From positions 9,749,660 through 9,813,659 of the forward strand of contig OX387609.1 in NCBI GenBank assembly GCA_947568835.1: a stretch of DNA of 64,000 nt. Direction: 5' to 3'. Shown piece after piece: positions 12,201 to 21,200 of the stretch. Position numbers and translations under genes: made by a program. The stretch is from Protonemura montana. Taxonomy: Eukaryota; Arthropoda; Insecta; Plecoptera; Nemouridae. Numbering within the stretch: position 1 is the first letter of the stretch; each line of letters begins with the position of its first letter. The notes under the pieces are model-generated. The model was given only the letters and a program-made list of their open reading frames with translations. It ran no database searches and was not told the origin of the DNA.

Positions 12201-15200
12201 GGACTTGTCTGGGAGAAAAAAGACAATCTTGCAAAGTATGTTACTACCAGGCAGTGGGTCTAATTCAAATTCTAATGGACATAAACATCTCAAACCCCTC
12301 ATTTGCAGTTCTGACTTAGCAAACTATTTGAGCCCCTGTGAACAGTGTTGATGCAGAGAGGTTTTTTTAGTCAATAAAACCTTGTGCTGACTGACAAAGG
12401 AAGAAGAATGAAGGAAGCTACCATTGAAACTTGTTCAATGTTAAGTTTTAACAAGTAGTAGGTGTCGCTCATGCTGCCATACAATGTATTTCATGGTGGC
12501 ATTTATGTAAAATATTTATTTGTGCTATTAATTTTGTTCCAAGTCCCTTACAAATACCGATGTTGAGGACCTACACTAAATATTTGCTTTATTGTAATTA
12601 TTATTGATCACTTCTTAATTAGAGATCCCAGTGCTTACCCTAAATCTTCATTCCTTTCGAATGTAGATCGCAAAAGCTCTTTTTTACTATTTAGCTATAA
12701 ACGCTAAAATTCAAATAATTAGCACTAAAATTTCGATAAAACTAATGCGAAAAACACGTAGTACCTTCTTTTTTCGTCACCTATGTCTGAAATCTGCTAT
12801 AGACATGAAATTCTGTACTTTTTCCATAACACCGCCATAACACCGAAATCCAAAAAGCTTACCACGAAATTATCGAAATCATAACACCATAAAATCTTGG
12901 CTCTACTCATCGTAGCTCAAAAAACAACTTATTTTCATTAGGATTCATTTTTCAGGTTGGATAGAGTAGACACAAATCTAAAAAATAACACCGTCATTTG
13001 ATTGCCTGTGCCCGAGCAACATTGTGTTTAACGGGGAGGAGTTTTGCGTCAGGTCATTGTGAGGGATGTGGGCTGGAAATAAGTTGTCTCACCGGTTTGG
13101 TGTCCGTCCTCCTCTAGGCCCTGGCCGAGCAGGAAGTGAGCCTCGATGAGTCGATCGCGGGCCGCTTTCACTTCTGTCGACAACATCAAGGGGATCCGAC
13201 GGTCTCGGTCCTTCTCGGCCCAGATGTCCAGCCACCGGCTTACGCTGCTCAGAGGAACACATTTGTAATTATTAAATCTGTTAACAAAATGAGAGATACT
13301 GTTTTTCTTAATGTGTAACCACAACAAGACTTCCAAAAGCACAATAAATAATATCCATTCATTTAACAATTAAAACAGACATTTGTCTTAAAAAATTACA
13401 GTTGATTGATTTGTGGGGTTTAATGGGCCATGTGGCACTAATCTAATTGCATCGATGAATGAGTAGGTAATGATGAGGATGATAATGAACCTTACCAAGC
13501 CTGAGGTCCAAACGGTGACTCAAACCGCTATCGTGGAGTTTGGGGTTTCGAATCCCTGTTTGGCATCCATTTTTGAGAGGGTAATAGTGTTCCAAATAAT
13601 AAAATACTTCGCACATTGCAAGCACTTGCAATTGTAATCAAATTCAATTGCGCATTTCACTACAGCGTTCGTCTGGCAAAATGTGGACAAAACTTGCCTG
13701 AGCAGTTCCAGGGCAAGTTGTGCCTCGTTCTGCGTTCTGTACGGGAAAGGCTGGCCCACAGCCTTCCGGACGAGCTTTCCGAGCCGGAACAGCGGCAGCG
13801 CCGAGTGCGGCAGGCTGGAATACAGGTTCAGCACCAGCTGGTCGAGGCTGGCCATCTGCACGGAACTGCTCCTGCAAAGCGGAACAAGACACGTCGGCAA
13901 ACACTCTCGTTTTTGGCAGTTAAACAGCGGTTAGTTTTGGTGGCGTTGATTTTGATAGAGTATCATGGCACGCTCATGAATAACCGACGGAACACCGTCC
14001 TATCTCTCCATGGAGCTTTACCGAACCTATCGAGCTGATACGAAGAGATTGTGAAAAGACTTACAGTTCCTTGTCCTGCATCACGAGCTTGCTGAGTCGG
14101 GGCACGAACTTCTTCATCGCCCACCCAGCATTGACAAACACAACGTTGAGTGTGTCTTCGTTCAAAGCAGGCTCCCGACCCTTGGACCTGGAGCAAATTG
14201 GAAGCAACAACGATTTTAAAATGTGCTCTCCGAGCTCCTTGAGTAGAGCACGACTGCTTTTCTGCTTCCGTCGCGAAACGCCACTAGGAACAGGACAAGT
14301 TACCGAGGGATACAGAATCAGTTATGTCAATGATAGTTCAAAGAGATGTGAGCATTGTTTCCTTACTTTGCCGTGGCAACCGGCAGTTGGAAGGCCTGTG
14401 CCAACCCGAACCAGGCTTGCAGAGCAGCTACGAGCGCTGCAAAGTCCTCGTTGTCGAGCTGCGTGACTTCGGAGCAGAGGGCGACAGCGATGCAGTTCTG
14501 CACCTGTCGAACGAGTTGCCCCGCAGACACCACGATCGGCTCATCTGTCAGCGAGTCTGAGCCGACGGCTGCAAAGAGAGAGTCGAGGGTGAACCTGGTG
14601 CCGCTTGGCTTAAAAAATTGTATGTGGTTGTTCTGTTATCGGAAAATTGTCAGGACTGCTCTAACCCTTGAAGAAGTAACTAGTACATGTTAAGAAACGT
14701 TGGGAAATTTAATTGTCCTATTTACTTAGGAAATTTACTGAGCATTCAAAACCCATTTCAAATAGTTTTTCTTAAAACTCTTAAAGTGCTTAAACTTCTT
14801 AAAGTGCTAAGGATAAATCAAGTAGACATGAGTCTAAAAACCATCATGGTCTCTTAACTGTTTGCGAATGACAGGCTGATGATGAATCTAGCCTGGCCTG
14901 GTAGGGCCAACATCAAAGATAGGCAAAAATGTGATAAGTCTTCAAGAAACCCTTTGTGAAGATTCGGAACGGTCTGTTTTTGGTACGACTGTGAATTGGA
15001 TCAAAGGCTTACCGTTCTGTATACTGTTAGAGTAGTCAATAACGGACATGCGCCCGTTATTTAAGTCTTTGGTGGCCATGTTTGACCGTATGGCAAACTG
15101 AGCAAACAGCGCTGTTTTGTTTGCGGTATGCTCGTCGAACTTCCGGCCCGTCTCGGGGAGCCAGCGGAGGTCGACGGGCAGATGCTTCAAGTGCTACATA

Positions 15201-18200
15201 GGAAAGAAGACAGAAACGTCAGCATATCCCTGTCATGAGGTCACATTGTTTATATAACTAATACAGTGTATCGTAGATATATAGTATTTAGCTTTATAGC
15301 ATTAGAAATATATATATATATAAACAGGTAAGGTTAGCCAAAAGCAGCCAAAAAAACTCAGCTTAAAAAGGGATTTGAGGGAAAGTGACAGATTATAGTC
15401 TCTAAATAAGGTCCCATTGCTTTACTGGCCCCTCACCGGTAGAATCTCTGCAAGCTGTGGCTTGTCCACCTTCGCGGCCAGTCGCAGGAAGTCGATGACA
15501 AACTCCGTCTCATTGAGCGGTCTCGGCACGATGCGTTGGATCCACGGCGCGATGGCGTACTCGTCCGAGCAAGCACTCTCGTAGAACACCTGAAGTCGCA
15601 GGTACAGTTGTGATATTATATGTATGTTTATTGCATGAATAGATATTAATCCGCACAAAGGGTCAGATTCAAATCAGCGATATTAAAAGTCTATCTCCTC
15701 GCATCTTATTTTGATGTATCATGCAATCTTCTTCTATAACTGGGACTGTTCATCCAATTTCATGTCCTATAATTGGTACAATTTTTTCACTTCTTCTTTT
15801 AATGTTTCAAGCCCTTCGGGCAAAGCGAGAGAAAGTCAGATTTGTTCTACGAGTTCTATATATATCTGATGAGTTGTATGAGTTTGCTTCATTAAATAAA
15901 ATGTTTATTAATATTATAATCTAGCAACAACCGGAGCAATGCTTTTGTATTTTCTTAAGTTGTTAATAAATCGGATACATACATACATACATACTTCGAG
16001 TCCTATAACTCACTAATCGGCTGATTATCAAGGCCACTGACCTGCATGAGAGGATAGAGCAGCCGCCGCAAGCGCTTGTCGTTGTTCTGTGCCAGGGCGG
16101 ACACGAGGATCGAGAGCAAAGCGCCGCGCTGCTTGAGCATCGCAAATCGAGCGTTGTCATAGAGACAGAGAGTCGTCAGCGTCAGCTGCGTGGAGATTGT
16201 GGCCGAGTCGATCAGCTCACGGACCGACAGCTCCGAGTTTCCGGGTTCGTCTGCAACAGGCACGCAAATCTCGTAGGTTACGTTGGTTGATTTTTTTAAC
16301 GACGCACTGTTTTGACAACAAGCCATGTGGCACTAGTCTAATGGTGTCGGTTAATGAGTGGTTAATGATAAGTTTGATGATGAAGGTTAGGTTGTCGGGT
16401 GGCATGCCAGAAGGGTAGAAGAGGATAACGATGAACTAATGAGTTATTCTTTTGGTGGCAACGGCAAGGGTTTACCAACTTAACTGTATTTCTGCTTAAA
16501 AGATTGTACTAAATGCACACAACTAATTGTGAAAAAGCCAAAAGTCAGATATTTACAAAGTTACACGAGTACGGTACCAAGCGCCTGGATATTGAATGTT
16601 GTGAAGAAGGAAAACGAGACTTACAGGAGAAGAAAATTGTCGCCGGGAGAGCACTTCTTGAGACATTTGAGCTTTTTTTATGTTTTGGCATCAATATTGC
16701 ATGATGCTTTTACATATCATCCTTGATTAAAAAGGATAATTCTTCAGTCATCGTAAAGGTATCATTCTTTATCATTTTTAGAGAGTTATCGTTTCTAGCA
16801 ATGACACCAAAAGGCCTAAATTCTCAAAAATTCTCTACAAGTGCACCAGGTGATGCTATTTTCTTTTCCCCAGTAAGTTGCGTCTCTTTTCTCTCCACCA
16901 CAATCAATATTAACGAAGTTCCGCTGTGACGAACCTGTGTCGGTGGCATCGCCAGATAGGTCGATCTCCATTGGCTGGGCGGAGTCTAGAGCGATCTCGC
17001 GGACAGTCTCGAGCGTCGTGTTCGGCATACGAGTCGCGTTGGGTCGCACGTAGACTTCGTAGCACGTCTCGACGAACACAGAGTCGAAGGCAAAGCCGCG
17101 CGACGTTTGCTGGTCGATGAGGAACGCAGCTCTAGTCATGTGGGACACGCCAAGGTCACCTAGGAGACGAGACATTGATGTTCAACTTTTTGTCTGCAGT
17201 CTAACCATCGGGCTTTGTGTCCGAGTTTAATATCCCAATCTTTTGAAGCTATGTTGACCGTGTTTCCATCTCGAAGAAACGAATGTACGTTAATGACCTT
17301 TCTCACACACAAGCCAAGGCGTATGTAAACGTTTGTTCAAACATACTTTCATTATTTAAATGTATTATAATTTATAAATTATCACAAAGAAAAACGTTTT
17401 TTTGTAAAAATAATATATATATAGTTAAACAAGTACACGGTTACTTCAAGTCAAATCTGTTAATTTAAAAATGGCTGACAACCCAATATTCAAGTTAATA
17501 ATCATTTTACAAACAATATTACAAATTCGTAGAGGATGACTTTTGGATGTTAGCCTCTGGAAAGTTGTGTTTAGGTACAGGGTTTATTAGAATGCGTTTA
17601 AAAATATCTACAATGAATCCTTCAATGCAATGCAATCCTTTCATGGGCAACAATTCTGGTTTCCTAGGTGAATTCCTAGAGTAAGTTCTTAGAGTTCTTC
17701 ATTCTCAAAGTAGACATGCTTTGGCTCAGGTTCAAAAATGCAAGGTCAAGAATAAGCCACGGCTTTAATGCGTTAAACCATTTAAGAAAAAAAAAATTTT
17801 AAAAGTAAGCAAAAATTAAAAGGCAGTATTTTGCTGTGATTTAGTGGCGTTTTCTCCGATTGCTGGGACTGACCCTGATTGGCCAGCGTCAGCGCCCGAT
17901 GCATCTTCGTCAGTGCCTCGTGATGCCTCGTGTCAAGTCCTGCGGCGCTAAGCAACGCTCGCGTGTCCAGGGCGTTCTCCAGTCCCGTCATCGTCGGCAT
18001 GAAGATCTCCACCCCGCGGTTCCTCATGGCACTGGAATTACAAGCAGCCCAGATGAAGACTGTGATATTGACAGCGTGGTATAAGATGGGATACCAACGA
18101 CATGGGATGAGACACAGAACTCAATTGAAGCATCGGTCGTGAAGCTGAAATCAGTCAAAGGCCAACCAAATATTGACCAAAAATCAATGAAAACGGAGCA

Positions 18201-21200
18201 AAACCACCAACTAAATCACCATATTCAAGATAGCTTCTAGTGTTAAAACAATGAGCCAAGCTCACCGCGAGATCTCTCCGTTGTTGGGGTCCATGGTCAT
18301 GAAGATGCGGAATCCTCGATGAGGCTTGACGGTGAAGAGCGTGCCGTCTTCGCGGGCCCCGCGCTCTCCGATTGTCAGCACCCCGTTGTGCTCGAGCAGC
18401 CCGTTGAGTCGATCGAGCACCGCGGCCGAGGCCAGGTTCACGTTGTCCAACACCAGCCACGAACCTTCCGTCAGGCACTGGAATCAAAGCTTGCCGATAG
18501 TTTCGGCGTACTACCATAGCACTGACGTCCAACTGTCTGCGTGATAGGTGGCGGTCAAATGACTTCTTTACCGTGACAAAATTGGAAGATACTACTAGAT
18601 GGAGTCACCGTCGTTTCGAGTGTTAAGAAATTTCATTTCGTTATTTCTCGCAGATAACTCGCATTTGCGACTGGTTAAATGCATAATTAATATTAATTAA
18701 TGTTTATGCTCAACGATTGATTTAGATGTATCGATATTTTGAGTCGTGATAATTTAATTGTAGAGTCGGAAGCGCCATTGGGGGGCACCTACCGCTACCA
18801 CCTGTTGCCGGCTCGTTTGCTCAGCAGAAAGTTCAACATTGACAGTTTTTCTCTAACTCTAAACTATACACTCAACAGTTTCTGGTTTTTATCGCTGTGA
18901 AAATGAGCGGTTTATACAAAAAGGCTCTCACCTAATTTCTATGACTCATCTTACCTTAATGACTTTCTAATTTTTATGACAAATTCATCTTTCCAAAATT
19001 TTTAATACTAGGATTATCTGACTCTGGCATTGAGTATCAAGCCAGGAAGTTGGTTAGCTTTTCTCAAATCATATAGATCCTTATCTAGAAATAAACCACA
19101 TATCCATGTACTTACATTCTCCATTTATTAATTACCTTGACGAGGACGCTGTCGACCCATTCAAACTTCCCGCCGGCATTCAGGTTGCCCTCCTCGGCGA
19201 CCGTTTCGTCGATAGCGCGCAGACGCTCGAGCATGAGGTCGACGTCGCCGATCTCCCGAGGCTCCAGGTAGCGCATCATCTTTATGAGGATCTCGCGGAG
19301 GAACGCATTCTCGAGGCGGAACTGAGCGACAGCGTCTGCTGTCGTGCGCTGTGCTTTCGGAGCTAAGTCGTGAAGGAAGATATAGCGTCGTATTATGAGG
19401 TACACTAAAAACCTCTCAAAAATTGATGAACAAGCGGGGACTCTAACCCCGATCTCCACCTGTTTTGAAAGGTCATTAGAATATGTAAAAATAAAATACT
19501 TTGTGCAATTGCAAGCACTTGTAATTTAAATCAGATTTCAGAGCATAGAGCGCTGATCGCTTTATTGTGTTTAGCGACGCACTGTTTTGACAACGGGCAC
19601 TGTGGCACTGGTCTAAAAGCGTCGGTTAATGAGTGGGTGATAATGATGATGATGATAATGAACCTAAGAAGAAGGGAGGAGGGAAACTTGGTGCTGGTAC
19701 GTAGCCTAGTTATGTCTGAACGGTTAGTTTACAATTTAGCCTTATGTCTAATTCTAGACTCCTAGTTTTTAAATGAGAAATATCTCTGACTTCTTAAAAA
19801 CCCAGATCAAACTCTGTAGACCAATCTAATTTGCATTATTTTCCCATTTCCCGTGGTTGTAGTACAAGCAGGAAATTAATGTTGAATATTTTTTTATTTT
19901 TTCTGCTATCAAGAAACAGGTCAAATTTTGCAGGCAACAACTGTCCAGGCCATTGAGGCTAGAAATAAAGGTAGAAATAGAGTATGTTGCAGACTTGTCC
20001 TTATTGACATGAGCTTATTTCGTTTTTCGTTTTCGTTTTTTTTGTTATCAGCTGATAAACTTAATTCAGGTAGTGGAGTTTAAAATTGAAAGAAAGGAGC
20101 TATGATAGAACATAATTTCACAATTTGTTTACAACATACTGGATTTCTGGCGTTCCAACTTTAAAAATCTGGCCAGAAAAAATCTGCGAAAATTAATCTG
20201 AAATCAGCATTCTCTGAAGCACCATGGGGGTACCGTATCAGAAGTGGCGAACTCTTTTCAAGGTCAGACTTTATGGTCAAAGGGCAGGGTCAGCCTTCAA
20301 AATTAGTTTTCTAGGTAAGGATGGCACACATTTCAACAAAGCAGACGTGGATGATGGTAAGCAAGGGGTTCAATAGTTTTGAAGCGCGTCAAACTTGTAA
20401 TAAATAAAGTAAAAAAAAAAAAAAAATGCACTATCACATGTCTCCCGTCTTCATTCTTCTGACTTTGACAATAAAACATCCTCATGAACCAATTATCTTA
20501 AGAAACATTGAACAAGTCTCCTCGAGACAGCTGACTGTCGCACCGCAGCACGCCAAGAGACCGTGAACCTAACAAGTCAAGTGCAGCGAGATAATCAGCA
20601 AGGCGCAAGGCGGGAAAAACAACGAGCGACCATTAACCTCGAAAAGACCGGCAACCACTGTAGCAGGTCCCAAACACGACTTTCACTTTAACAGGGATAA
20701 TATTTCCCCCAGGACTAGCAAGGGAAACTTCCAGCTTACGCCATTCGGAGAGAGTTGGGATTGCTGGGAGAGTGGTGGTAATTCCTACACAGAGCTGGGA
20801 AATTTGATTTAGTTGTCAGTCTTGGGGCAAACATGGCGTCTACGCTTGGTGTAGACCACTCTCTGGCTTTCAAGGCTTCATGGCTTGACAGTCAGACATG
20901 GCAAACATGGCGTCTACGCTTGGAGTTGGCCAGTCTCTGGCTATCAAGGCTCCATGGCTTGACATTCAGTCTTGAGGCAAACATGGCGTTCACGCTTGGT
21001 GTTGGCCACTATCTTGCTATCAAAACTTTCAACCCAAAACCCGAAAGCAACCCCCTCATTCCATTCCTATCCAGTCCCTCATCAAAGTTGATCCCCCCTT
21101 CCCCGCTAAAAACTTCACGGCGTCAAAGGGTGGCTTCCTACTGAAACATTCATGGGATTCTCGCTCATTCCTAGCATTCCTAGACATTCCAGGTTTGTGG

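Noticed and set aside
13616-14038. 140-codon plus-strand frame
   Set aside because: Antisense shadow of midasin exon 13698-13871.
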